The notes under the pieces were generated by a model, which searched no databases, was not told the DNA's origin, and saw nothing but the letters and a program-made list of their open reading frames with translations. From an uncultured Oscillospiraceae bacterium (lineage in GTDB: Bacteria > Bacillota > Clostridia > Oscillospirales > Ruminococcaceae), in NCBI GenBank assembly GCA_934488695.1, contig CAKSSH010000014.1, positions 1 through 33,083 on the forward strand: a stretch of 33,083 nt of DNA. The letters are read 5' to 3'. A program made the translations under genes and the position numbers. Below, piece after piece: positions 7,358 to 14,316 of the stretch (position 1 is its first letter; each line of letters opens with the position of its first letter).

Positions 7358-7672
7358 TTACACCTCCGTAACCTTCATCTGAATGGTGCCGTCATATTGC
7401 TCTGCAATGAGTGAAAGCTGAAGCTTCAGGGAGCACAGCAACACTTCGGCGATTTGATTTCTCTCTGCAAGGTTCAGCACGATTTCATTTTCGGAAACCG
7501 TCACTTCGGCCTGCGCGCCGGAAAACTCGGTAATGCCGTTGAGCACGGTCATCACCGCGGAAGTCACAGCAGCGCAAACAATATCTTGTCCGCAATCGGC
7601 ATAGCCGGCATGGCCGCTGATGCGAAAGGCGGTGTAGAACCCCTTGCTTTTGAAAAACTGTGTCTGAATCAT
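7358..7672 (-). CDS. prp: Ribosomal-processing cysteine protease Prp
   Basis: Small cysteine protease (104 residues) that trims the L27 N-terminus, an essential step in Firmicutes with a leader-bearing L27. The catalytic pair is visible: His21 in SGHAGYADCG and Cys33 in DIVCAAVTSAV, matching the His22/Cys34 arrangement of the S. aureus enzyme. Sitting between rplU and rpmA is the conserved place of this gene (ysxB in Bacillus). The ATG at 7672 follows rplU by 12 bases. Confidence 0.95.
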   Translation of the reverse strand: MIQTQFFKSKGFYTAFRISGHAGYADCGQDIVCAAVTSAVMTVLNGITEFSGAQAEVTVSENEIVLNLAERNQIAEVLLCSLKLQLSLIAEQYDGTIQMKVTEV

Positions 7673-7684
7673 GCTGTTTTTGGC

Positions 7685-7996
7685 TTACGCATTGATGGCG
7701 TCGATCTGAACCTTGGTGTAAGGCTGTCTATGACCGAGCTTGCGTTTGCTGTCCTTTTTGGGCTTGTAGGTGAAAACGGTGATTTTCTTTGCTTTACCGT
7801 TTTTAAGCACCTTAGCGGTTACGGTTGCACCCTTAACATAAGGAGCGCCGATGCTGACCTTTTTCTCGCCGCCGAGAACAATGACTTTGTCAAAGGTAAC
7901 AACATCGTCCGTGTTTACGTTGAGCTTTTCAATGAAAACAACATCACCTTGCTCCACACGGTACTGCTTTCCGCCGGTCTCAATAATCGCGTACAT
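7685..7996 (-). CDS. rplU: Large ribosomal subunit protein L21 (bL21)
   Basis: Ribosomal protein L21, 103 residues from the ATG at 7996 (MYAIIETGGKQY), the usual L21 length and N-terminus. A GTG nine bases further upstream is in frame but is too close to the AGGCAGG ribosome binding site; the ATG sits eight bases from it. Conserved C-terminal FTYKPKKDSKRKLGHRQPYT binds rRNA. First gene of rplU - prp - rpmA. Confidence 0.96.
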   Translation of the reverse strand: MYAIIETGGKQYRVEQGDVVFIEKLNVNTDDVVTFDKVIVLGGEKKVSIGAPYVKGATVTAKVLKNGKAKKITVFTYKPKKDSKRKLGHRQPYTKVQIDAINA

Positions 7997-8090
7997 TCCA
8001 GGCACCTGCCTCTACTGTAATCTCGCTGTTCAAGGCGACGGAAACCCGTTCTTCATCAGGGCATAATACCCCCTGCCTTAACCATGCGGC
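7997..8090 (-). promoter_or_regulatory. rplU 5' leader, candidate L21 leader
   Basis: About 95 nt lie between the expected transcription start and rplU. On the minus strand they contain a clear hairpin, CAGGG-ggtattatg-CCCTG, and further short pairings close to the ribosome binding site. L21 leaders are known in Firmicutes upstream of this same operon, where they are thought to allow feedback control by the ribosomal protein. I assign it by position and presence of structure, not by a recognised consensus. Confidence 0.45.
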
Positions 8091-8096
8091 CTTATT

Positions 8097-8125
8097 ATCT
8101 TACCATAGTGCTTTTCAAAAGTCAA
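8097..8125 (-). promoter_or_regulatory. Promoter of rplU - prp - rpmA
   Basis: Minus-strand -35 TTGACT (8120-8125), 17-bp spacer, -10 TAAGAT (8097-8102). The promoter starts only 16 bp past the spoIIR stop, and no terminator for spoIIR was seen before it. Confidence 0.75.
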
Positions 8126-8140
8126 GCTTTTTTTATCGAA

Positions 8141-8728
8141 TTATGACCGATTTTTCAGCCCCTCCCAAAATTCGACCAGCGCAAATTTTGCCTGATATTT
8201 CGGCGCGGTGACCACCTGCTTTTCACGGGGCGTAAAAACCTCTCGGGCGCTGTCCTGCGCTGCCGGGATACAGAGCGCCGGGAAGAGCACGCACCACCAG
8301 TTGTGCCCGGCACCCTTGCCGATTTCAATGCGCAGTGCGTTGTAGACGCCGGCCGGCAGTGTCAGGTCGTCGTAGGTTCTGGTTTCAAAGTAGCTTTTGC
8401 ACAGCTGCACACGAACGGTATCCTGACAGCCCTGTGCGCGCAGTGTTTGCTCGGCAATGCGACGAAAATCGTCAAGATGTGCCCGGGCGCTTTGCGCGGC
8501 TTCGTCTGCGGATGCGGCCGGGTCAAACAGCTGTGGGGAGGCTTTTAAAACGGCGTCGCGAACCGAGAGCTTGAGCTGTTGATCCCGCCTGTCGTCCGAA
8601 TTTGCTAAAATATGCAGACGCAAAACGTCTCGGCGGACCCGGTCGCAGTCTGAGGCAAACGCACTTATACTGCAAAAGATAACGGCAACCAAAAAACCGG
8701 CCAGGATGGAAATTTCTGTCTTTTTCAT
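8141..8728 (-). CDS. spoIIR: Stage II sporulation protein R
   Basis: Forespore-made signalling protein, exported into the space between forespore and mother cell, which triggers processing of pro-sigma-E by SpoIIGA. The 195-residue protein begins with a signal/membrane segment (residues ~5-25) followed by the family blocks LRLHILANSDDRRDQ, KLSVRDAVL, ETRTYDDLTLPAGVYNALR and NWWCVLFPALC. This marks the organism as having sporulation capacity. I could not find a convincing forespore-type (sigma-F) promoter in the ~95 bp upstream. Confidence 0.95.
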   Translation of the reverse strand: MKKTEISILAGFLVAVIFCSISAFASDCDRVRRDVLRLHILANSDDRRDQQLKLSVRDAVLKASPQLFDPAASADEAAQSARAHLDDFRRIAEQTLRAQGCQDTVRVQLCKSYFETRTYDDLTLPAGVYNALRIEIGKGAGHNWWCVLFPALCIPAAQDSAREVFTPREKQVVTAPKYQAKFALVEFWEGLKNRS

Positions 8729-8822
8729 GTCAGGGCCTCTCTTTCATGGAGTTGTACCCTAAGCATGGACCGGTTTTCTGCTTCTTATGCAGCATTTTTC
8801 TTTTTTAAAACGGGAAACTAAG

Positions 8823-8879
8823 AAAAAAGCGCCGCACCCAGAGGGCGCGGCGCAAAAGGACGTAAAACCTCGTCCTTTT
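8823..8879 (-). terminator. Tandem terminator after potD
   Basis: Two hairpins follow the potD stop on the minus strand. The first is AAAAGGACG / CGTCCTTTT (8854-8879) and the second GCGCCGC / GCGGCGC (8829-8853), which is directly followed by TTTTTTCTT. The second is a strong intrinsic terminator and separates potABCD from spoIIR. Confidence 0.88.
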
Positions 8880-8886
8880 GTTCGGA

Positions 8887-9954
8887 TTAGGTTTTGATGC
8901 GAATCCAGAGGTCCTGAACATAGGTGTTGACATCGGCGGGCAGGTGCACAAAGGACTCACACTTGCTGAGATATTCCGCGTCGGGATACATAATCTTGTT
9001 TTGTTTTACTTCGTCGCTCAGCAGATCGTAGGCGGCATTGTTGGGGGTGCAGTAGCCGGTGACCTCGCTGTTTTCCAGCGCAATCTCTCCCTCCAGCAGG
9101 AAGTTTATATACATTTCGGCATATTTTTTGTTTTTGCTGCCCTTCGGAATACAAACGGCGTCGGCAAACCGATTGGTGCCCTCCTTAGGATATGCAAAGT
9201 CTAGCGCACTGTTGGAGGCCATCATCTGCAGTGCGTCACCGGCATAGTAGGTAGCCAGCGCCGCGTCGCCGTTGATCATTTTTTCATAAATTTCATCCAT
9301 ATAATATCCCTGGACCAGCGGTTTCTGCTCCATGAGCTTGTCGGCAGCCGCTTTGATTTCGTTCTTGTCGACCGTGTTCTGCGAGTACCCCAACAAAGTT
9401 TCGGCGACGGCAAAGGCATCCCGGCTGTTATTGAACATTAAAATATTATCCTTGTATTTTTCGTTCCATAAAATGCTCCAGCTGTCCACCGGATCCGAAA
9501 CCAGCTTTTTGTTATAAATGATACCGACAGTTCCCCAGGAGTAGGGTACCGAGTACTCCCCGGTGGGGTCGTAGTCAGGCTTTTTAAACTGATCCATCAC
9601 ATTGCTTTCAAACAGCGGAATATTTGAAAAATCAAGCTTTTCCAAAAGGTCCTCTTGAATCAGGCGAGCTACCATATAGTCGGACGGAATGATAATATCA
9701 TAGTCGGCGCCGCCGTTTTTAAGCTTGGCGTACATAGATTCGTTGGAATCGTAGGTGCGGTACTTAACCTTAACATTATACTTTTCTTCAAACAACTTGT
9801 TGATATTCCGGGTTCCGTTTTCACCGGTGGCCATGTAGGGGCCGCCCCAGTTGTAAACGATGATGGTCGCGTCATATTTTTTGCCGCAGCCGCAAAGCAG
9901 CGACAGAGACAACACGAAGGCCGAGAGAAGCACAAGGCTGATAATCTTTTTCAA
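8887..9954 (-). CDS. potD: Spermidine/putrescine-binding lipoprotein PotD
   Basis: Extracytoplasmic binding protein of the polyamine ABC importer. I chose the TTG at 9954 (start MKKIISLVLLSAF) because AGGAG lies ten bases upstream and it gives a clean lipoprotein signal: charged start, hydrophobic core, and lipobox LCGC followed by GKK. A TTG two codons earlier is also possible. The family segment IIVYNWGGPYM follows, then YDIIIPSDYMVARLIQ and SYSWGTVGIIYNKK-like blocks typical of PotD/PotF. It is the last gene of the potA-B-C-D operon. Lipid attachment would use Lgt, encoded nearby. Confidence 0.93.
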   Translation of the reverse strand: MKKIISLVLLSAFVLSLSLLCGCGKKYDATIIVYNWGGPYMATGENGTRNINKLFEEKYNVKVKYRTYDSNESMYAKLKNGGADYDIIIPSDYMVARLIQEDLLEKLDFSNIPLFESNVMDQFKKPDYDPTGEYSVPYSWGTVGIIYNKKLVSDPVDSWSILWNEKYKDNILMFNNSRDAFAVAETLLGYSQNTVDKNEIKAAADKLMEQKPLVQGYYMDEIYEKMINGDAALATYYAGDALQMMASNSALDFAYPKEGTNRFADAVCIPKGSKNKKYAEMYINFLLEGEIALENSEVTGYCTPNNAAYDLLSDEVKQNKIMYPDAEYLSKCESFVHLPADVNTYVQDLWIRIKT

Positions 9955-9979
9955 TTTCAAAAGGCTCCTTTCAAATAAA

Positions 9980-10777
9980 TTACAGTCGGGCATTCTGCTT
10001 TTCGCGGCGGCTTGCCGAAAAGTTGGAAATGAGCAGAATGATAAGAACGACTAAGAACATCAGTGCCGACAGAGCATTGAGAGAGGGCGGCACCTGTTTG
10101 CGCAGCATGCTGTAGATGGTGACCGGCAGGGTCTGAAAATCACTTCCGCTTGTAAAATAGCTGATAATAAAATCATCCAGTGACAAGGTCAGCGCCATCA
10201 GGAAGCCGGAAAAGACACCCGGCATGATCTCGGGCAGGATCACCTTGAAAAAGGCCTGCCGTGGGGTGCAGCCGAGGTCGAGCGCAGCTTCAAACAGGTT
10301 TTGATTGACCTGATAAAGCTTGGGCAGCACGTTTAAAATGACATAAGGCAGATTAAAGGTGATGTGTGCAATAAGCACCGAATAGAATCCTTGTTGAATC
10401 CCAAGCAGCTCCGATACAAAAACAAACAGCAGCATGAGGGAAATACCGGTGACCACCTCGGGGTTGACCATGGGCAGATTGGTGACGGTCATCACCGCGC
10501 TGCGGCTCTTTTTTTTCATGCTGTACAGCCCGATAGCGGCCATGGTGCCGATTAAGGTTGCAATTACCGAAGCGGCGGCTGCTAAAATCAGGGTATTGAG
10601 CAGGGAAGACATAATAAGCTCATCTTCAAACAAAACGCGGTACCATTGCAATGAGAAACCGGTAAAGTGAGATTTGCTTTTGGTATTATTAAAAGAAAAA
10701 ACAATCAACACGGCGATGGGAGCATAGAGAAACAGGTAAATAAGTGCGAGGTATAACCGTGAAAGGGTCTTTTTCAT
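9980..10777 (-). CDS. potC: Spermidine/putrescine ABC permease PotC
   Basis: One of the two membrane subunits of the polyamine importer, 265 residues with six hydrophobic segments. The EAA loop that contacts the ATPase is visible as EAALDLGCTPRQAFFKV, and TLSLDDFIISYFTSG is a typical PotC segment. The ATG overlaps the potB stop by four bases (ATGA). N-terminus MKKTLSRLYLALIYLFLYAPI is family-like. Confidence 0.95.
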   Translation of the reverse strand: MKKTLSRLYLALIYLFLYAPIAVLIVFSFNNTKSKSHFTGFSLQWYRVLFEDELIMSSLLNTLILAAAASVIATLIGTMAAIGLYSMKKKSRSAVMTVTNLPMVNPEVVTGISLMLLFVFVSELLGIQQGFYSVLIAHITFNLPYVILNVLPKLYQVNQNLFEAALDLGCTPRQAFFKVILPEIMPGVFSGFLMALTLSLDDFIISYFTSGSDFQTLPVTIYSMLRKQVPPSLNALSALMFLVVLIILLISNFSASRREKQNARL

Positions 10778-11595
10778 AGCATAACCTCCTCTTGATCCTG
10801 CTTCATAAAGGCCATGCAGAAAAGAATGATCAGCATAAGCACTAAGGAAAGCACCGAGCCGATGTGAAAGTTGGGCTCTCCGCCCATAAAGTAGGTGTCA
10901 ATGAGGTCGCCGATTAGCATGTTCTTGGCGCCGCCCAGCTTTTGGGAAATAACAAAGGTCGAGGCGGCCGGAACAAAAACCATGGTAATGCCGTTTACGA
11001 TTCCCGGAAAGCTCAGCGGCAGAAGCACGCGCCGCAGCACGCCGGCCGGATTGCATCCCAAGTCCTGCGCGGCTTCAATCAAATTGTTGTCGATTTTTAC
11101 CATGATGTTATAGAGCGGCAAAATCATAAAAGGCAGAAAGTTGTATACCATACCGACCACGACGGCTCCTTCGGTGTTGATGAGCCGCAACGGTTCGGTG
11201 ATTCCGAGCAGCCGAAATACGCCGATGGCCTCCAGAAAATTATTGATGATTCCGTTTTTTTCAAGCAGCGTCATCCAAGCGTAGGTTCGCAGCAGAAAAT
11301 TCATCCACATCGGCAGCATAAGCAGCATGACCAGTGTGCGCTGGGAGATGCTGCTTTTGCGCGAGATGATGTAGGCCATCGGATACCCGAGCAGCAGACA
11401 GATTGCCGTTGCAATCAGCGCAAGCTTCAATGAACGTGTAAAGACCCCGACAAAACGACCGATCTGAGCAAACCAGGAAAGGGTAAAGGCCCCGTTTTGG
11501 TCGGTAAAAGCAAAATACAGTACAAAACAAAGCGGAATAACAATGAAGGTAAATGCCCAGACAAGATGCGGCAAGGCAAGCGCTCTATTTTTCAT
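10774..11595 (-). CDS. potB: Spermidine/putrescine ABC permease PotB
   Basis: Second membrane subunit of the importer, 273 residues, six predicted membrane helices, with EAA loop EAAQDLGCNPAGVLRR. The MWMNFLLRTYAWM segment and GGAKNMLIGDLI near the end are characteristic of PotB. Its start lies 11 bases inside the end of potA and its stop overlaps potC, so the three are tightly coupled. Confidence 0.95.
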   Translation of the reverse strand: MKNRALALPHLVWAFTFIVIPLCFVLYFAFTDQNGAFTLSWFAQIGRFVGVFTRSLKLALIATAICLLLGYPMAYIISRKSSISQRTLVMLLMLPMWMNFLLRTYAWMTLLEKNGIINNFLEAIGVFRLLGITEPLRLINTEGAVVVGMVYNFLPFMILPLYNIMVKIDNNLIEAAQDLGCNPAGVLRRVLLPLSFPGIVNGITMVFVPAASTFVISQKLGGAKNMLIGDLIDTYFMGGEPNFHIGSVLSLVLMLIILFCMAFMKQDQEEVML

Positions 11596-12982
11596 CTTCG
11601 TGCGCCTCCTCGGGAAGCGGCGTTATACCGATACGGTCAAAATGAAACTGCAGACCGATATCGGTCGCCACCTGCTCATCAAGCTGAGAATGAATCAGCC
11701 ATTGGCGCTCGGCCATCCAGACAATCAGTTCGTTGTGGCAGCCCTTGTAGACGAGAGATTCGAGATAGGCAGTGGCGTCGGCAATATCCGAGGAAACCAC
11801 CTCAATGTCCTGCGGGGCAATCGTCAACTGCACGCGGGTGCCCTCGGGCAGAGATAAGCCGGGCCGCTCAAAGCTCATGGAGCAGAAGCTGACCGTATCC
11901 TCACTGGTGACAACGCCTTCGACGACATTCTTGTCATCCGGGAAGAGCCGAGGCATAATATGGATGTCTTCGGGCGCTATGCTCAGGCCCACCTGGTCGC
12001 CGACCTGCTGGCCGGTGGTGGAATGAACGATGTAATGATAGCCGTTGCAGTTTACCGTGATTTCAAAGTGCACGCCTTTAAAGACTACCGACTCTACCTC
12101 TCCGCTCATCATGCCGAGAATGACGGGAGAAAGCCGGATATCTTCGGGACGGATAACCACGTCCACCGGCTGCATGGGGGCAAAGCCCTTGTCCACGCAA
12201 GAAAAATCATGCCCCTGAAAGGACACCAAAAAGTCCTTTACCATTAGGGCGTCAAAAATATTGCTTTCGCCGATAAAGTCGGCCACGAAAGCATTTTTCG
12301 GTTCGTTATAAATGTCCTGTGGCGTTCCGACCTGTTGGATGACGCCGTCCTTCATCACCACGACTGTATCCGACATGGTGAGAGCCTCTTCCTGATCGTG
12401 GGTAACATAAATGAAGGTAATGTTCAGGCTCTTCTGAATTTCCTTCAATTCTAATTGCATTTCTTTACGCAGCTTTAAATCCAGTGCGCCGAGCGGCTCG
12501 TCCAGCAGCAAAACGCGCGGGTAGTTCACCAGTGCCCGGGCAATGGCTACGCGCTGCTGTTGTCCGCCCGATAACTGGCTGACACGACGCTTGTCAAATC
12601 CTTTCAGGTTGACAAGCTCCAGCATACGTTGGACACGACGCCGGATCTCATCCCGGTCCAACCGTTTGACCTTGAGGCCGAAGGCGACGTTTTCGTAAAC
12701 GTTAAGGTGCGGAAAAAGGGCGTATTTTTGAAAAACCGTGTTGACATTGCGGCGGTTGGGCGGCAGTTGGCTACAGTCCTTTCCGTCAAAATAAACGGTG
12801 CCGCTTTTGGCGTTCATAAAGCCGCCGATGATCCGGAGTGTTGTTGTTTTACCACAGCCCGACGGTCCAAGCAGGGTTACAAACTCGTTGTCATGGATCG
12901 ATAGATTGATTTTGTCCAGAATACGCTCGCCGTCATACTCAAAGACGACGTCCTCCAGACGAATGATCGGGGTATCTCCCAT
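11585..12982 (-). CDS. potA: Polyamine ABC transporter ATP-binding protein PotA, with duplicated C-terminal domain
   Basis: ATPase of the polyamine importer. The chosen ATG at 12982 (MGDTPIIRLEDVVFEY) has GGGAGG nine bases upstream; a longer frame to 13039 would start inside the leader RNA. Seen: Walker A GPSGCGKTT (39-47), signature LSGGQQQR, Walker B VLLLDEPLGALD, switch THDQEEAL. The protein is 465 residues, about 90 longer than well-known PotA proteins. The excess is a second TOBE-like unit: VDVVIRPEDIRLSP / SVVFKGVHFEITV is echoed by VQLTIAPQDIEVVS / SLVYKGCHNELIV. The second copy may alter regulation of transport. It is first in the operon, behind a structured leader. Confidence 0.95.
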   Translation of the reverse strand: MGDTPIIRLEDVVFEYDGERILDKINLSIHDNEFVTLLGPSGCGKTTTLRIIGGFMNAKSGTVYFDGKDCSQLPPNRRNVNTVFQKYALFPHLNVYENVAFGLKVKRLDRDEIRRRVQRMLELVNLKGFDKRRVSQLSGGQQQRVAIARALVNYPRVLLLDEPLGALDLKLRKEMQLELKEIQKSLNITFIYVTHDQEEALTMSDTVVVMKDGVIQQVGTPQDIYNEPKNAFVADFIGESNIFDALMVKDFLVSFQGHDFSCVDKGFAPMQPVDVVIRPEDIRLSPVILGMMSGEVESVVFKGVHFEITVNCNGYHYIVHSTTGQQVGDQVGLSIAPEDIHIMPRLFPDDKNVVEGVVTSEDTVSFCSMSFERPGLSLPEGTRVQLTIAPQDIEVVSSDIADATAYLESLVYKGCHNELIVWMAERQWLIHSQLDEQVATDIGLQFHFDRIGITPLPEEAHEDEK

Positions 12983-13208
12983 TTTGCATCCTCCCTTTGC
13001 GGTTTTTGACCGCGCCCGCAACGGGGCGAGGTCTTTCATTAGCGAAATGCGCCAAAAGGTTTCGGATAACGGCGCAATATCCTGCTAACCCAGAGCTCTT
13101 TAGAAACCGCACCCCGCAAAAGGATTTTTATTTCACCCGCCGCGGCAGGCAAACAACGGAACATGAAAGCTCTGGTGCACTTGTCAATCTGCATTAGATA
13201 CAAAATAA
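12983..13208 (-). promoter_or_regulatory. Structured 5' leader of potABCD, candidate cis-regulatory RNA
   Basis: About 225 nt lie between the promoter and potA. On the minus strand CCAGAGCT (13168-13175) pairs perfectly with AGCTCTGG (13090-13097). One base later TTAGC (13084-13088) pairs with GCTAA (13039-13043). Inside it, GGATA (13078-13082) pairs with TATCC (13064-13068), and the loop bases GCGCC (13071-13075) pair with GGCGC (13049-13053), the layout of an H-type pseudoknot. A small hairpin GCGGT-caaaa-ACCGC sits directly before the ribosome binding site. I do not recognise a known riboswitch class. Pairings were found by eye and compete with alternatives, so the structure is a proposal. 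Confidence 0.5.
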
Positions 13209-13215
13209 CATTTTA

Positions 13216-13244
13216 AATATAGAGATAAATCGCCGAAAAGTCAA
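13216..13244 (-). promoter_or_regulatory. Promoter of potABCD
   Basis: Minus-strand -35 TTGACT (13239-13244), 17-bp spacer, -10 TATATT (13216-13221), about 235 bp upstream of potA. It is a close match to the sigma-A consensus and sets the 5' end of the structured leader. Confidence 0.75.
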
Positions 13245-13293
13245 GACATTTTGTAAAATTTCCGATTTTTTTTCCGATAAACAGGGAAATCAG

Positions 13294-13313
13294 AGATTTT
13301 TTGCAAAAAATCT
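13294..13313. repeat. Perfect 20-bp AT-rich palindrome
   Basis: AGATTTTTTGCAAAAAATCT is its own reverse complement. It lies ~50 bp upstream of the potABCD -35 and ~70 bp past the CBS gene stop, in a gene-free AT-rich stretch. It could be an operator for the pot promoter or a weak hairpin; no U-run follows on either strand. Confidence 0.5.
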
Positions 13314-13344
13314 GTCATTTTCGCCGAATTTTCGGAACTTTCAT

Positions 13345-13371
13345 AAAAAAGCAAGCAGCCCCTGGCGACTG
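13345..13371 (-). terminator. Possible weak terminator after the CBS gene
   Basis: On the minus strand a short stem CAGTC-gccagg-GGCTG is followed by CTTGC and then TTTTTT. It is only five base pairs (one G-U), so it is a weak candidate, but it is in the right position 12 bp past the stop. Confidence 0.35.
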
Positions 13372-13382
13372 ACTGTTCTTGT

Positions 13383-13793
13383 TTACGGCCTTGATATTTC
13401 GCAGAGTGCGGCGGCGACCTCGGTATCATAGCCGTTTTTGGAGATATCTCCTAAGGACAGCAGTCCGCAGAGTCTGCCGTTGTCTACGACCGGAACACGC
13501 CGTACCTGTTGTGCGGCCATGGTGCGTGCCGCATCCCGAACCTGCTGTGTCGGGTTGGCGCAGACGGTGCTTTTGCTCATACAGTCGTCAACGGTGCAGG
13601 CGGAAACCTCTTTGCCGCAGGCAAGGATCCGGGTCACGATGTCCCGGTCGGTCAGAACACCGACGACCCGTTCCTTTTCGACCACCGGCAAAATACCGAC
13701 GTCGTATTGCCGCATAAGCTGTGCGGCGCGACATAGGCTTTCTTGCGGGCCGACGGTGATAAGCTCCCGGCTCATGATATCTTGTACAAACAT
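13383..13793 (-). CDS. CBS-domain pair protein
   Basis: A 136-residue protein made almost only of two CBS domains (about residues 7-60 and 70-125), the adenosyl-ligand-binding fold often used as an energy or nucleotide sensor. Repeating features are DIMSRELITVGPQESL with VGVLTDRDIV, and DCMSKSTVCANP with RVPVVDNGRLCGLLSLGDI. No catalytic domain is attached. GGGAGGG upstream supports the ATG at 13793. It is divergent from the darA operon. Its partner and ligand cannot be read from the sequence. Confidence 0.9.
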   Translation of the reverse strand: MFVQDIMSRELITVGPQESLCRAAQLMRQYDVGILPVVEKERVVGVLTDRDIVTRILACGKEVSACTVDDCMSKSTVCANPTQQVRDAARTMAAQQVRRVPVVDNGRLCGLLSLGDISKNGYDTEVAAALCEISRP

Positions 13794-13921
13794 AAAATCC
13801 CTCCCATTTTTTGTTAGTATGTGCCATGCAGCTGCTAATTATGTTGCCCGAGCCGTTTTTTTGCCGGGACGTCGATCTACGCTGTTAAATTTTTAAAAAC
13901 AGTGTTCGGAACCTGAAAAAG

Positions 13922-13935
13922 CCGGTTGCAACCGG
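13922..13935. promoter_or_regulatory. Palindrome over the darA -35 box, candidate operator
   Basis: CCGGTTGCAACCGG is a perfect 14-bp palindrome that contains the -35 hexamer TTGCAA of the darA promoter in its centre. A protein bound here would block that promoter. It also lies upstream of the divergent CBS gene. No candidate regulator gene is adjacent. Confidence 0.4.
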
Positions 13936-13954
13936 GGAAAAAATATGCTACAAT
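13926..13954 (+). promoter_or_regulatory. Promoter of darA - holB - ricT
   Basis: -35 TTGCAA (13926-13931), 17-bp spacer, -10 TACAAT (13949-13954), with the darA start 30 bp downstream. GGAAAGG lies between as ribosome binding site. Confidence 0.72.
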
Positions 13955-13984
13955 AATAAAAAAAGGAAAGGACCGGAACGCTTT

Positions 13985-14308
13985 ATGAAGATGATTTTTG
14001 CCGTTGTAAACAGTGATGACAGCAATGCGGTGATGCGTGCATTAACCCGGGAGAACTTTTCGGCAACCAAGCTTGCGACGACCGGCGGCTTTTTAATGTC
14101 GGGCAATACCACTTTGCTGATCGGTGTTGAAGACGAAAAGGTGGATGCTGCTATTGAGATTATTGCATCGCACAGTAAAAAGCGTAAACAGGTCATGCCT
14201 GCGGCTACCAGTTACGGGGTCGGTATGTTTGAGCCGCTTCCGGTAGAGGTTACGGTGGGCGGCGCTACGATTTTCGTTATGGATATCGAGCGTTTTGAGA
14301 AGGTTTGA
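13985..14308 (+). CDS. darA: Cyclic-di-AMP receptor DarA/PstA
   Basis: PII-like homotrimeric protein that binds cyclic di-AMP (YaaQ in Bacillus), 107 residues. The family pattern is clear: start MKMIFAVVNSDDSNAV, then FSATKLATTGGFLMSGNTTLLIG with the glycine-rich ligand loop, and a C-terminal VGGATIFVMDIERFEKV. The stop overlaps the region where holB begins. In Bacillus the order is yaaQ - yaaR - holB - yaaT; here yaaR is absent. The downstream effector of DarA is generally unknown. Confidence 0.95.
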   Translation: MKMIFAVVNSDDSNAVMRALTRENFSATKLATTGGFLMSGNTTLLIGVEDEKVDAAIEIIASHSKKRKQVMPAATSYGVGMFEPLPVEVTVGGATIFVMDIERFEKV

Positions 14309-14316
14309 AACAATTC

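Noticed and set aside
8729..8830. Sigma-F promoter for spoIIR
   Set aside because: A GCATA and a GGGTACAACT-like element exist but are 26 bp apart, too far for a sigma-F promoter.
9955..9993. ATG/upstream start for PotD at 9993
   Set aside because: It would place the ribosome binding site inside the coding region and spoil the lipoprotein signal; TTG 9954 fits both.
13039..13097. Guanidine-III or another known pseudoknot riboswitch class in the pot leader
   Set aside because: The general pseudoknot layout is similar, but the conserved guanidine-III nucleotides (such as the GGACAAGA-like segment) are missing, so no class name is given.
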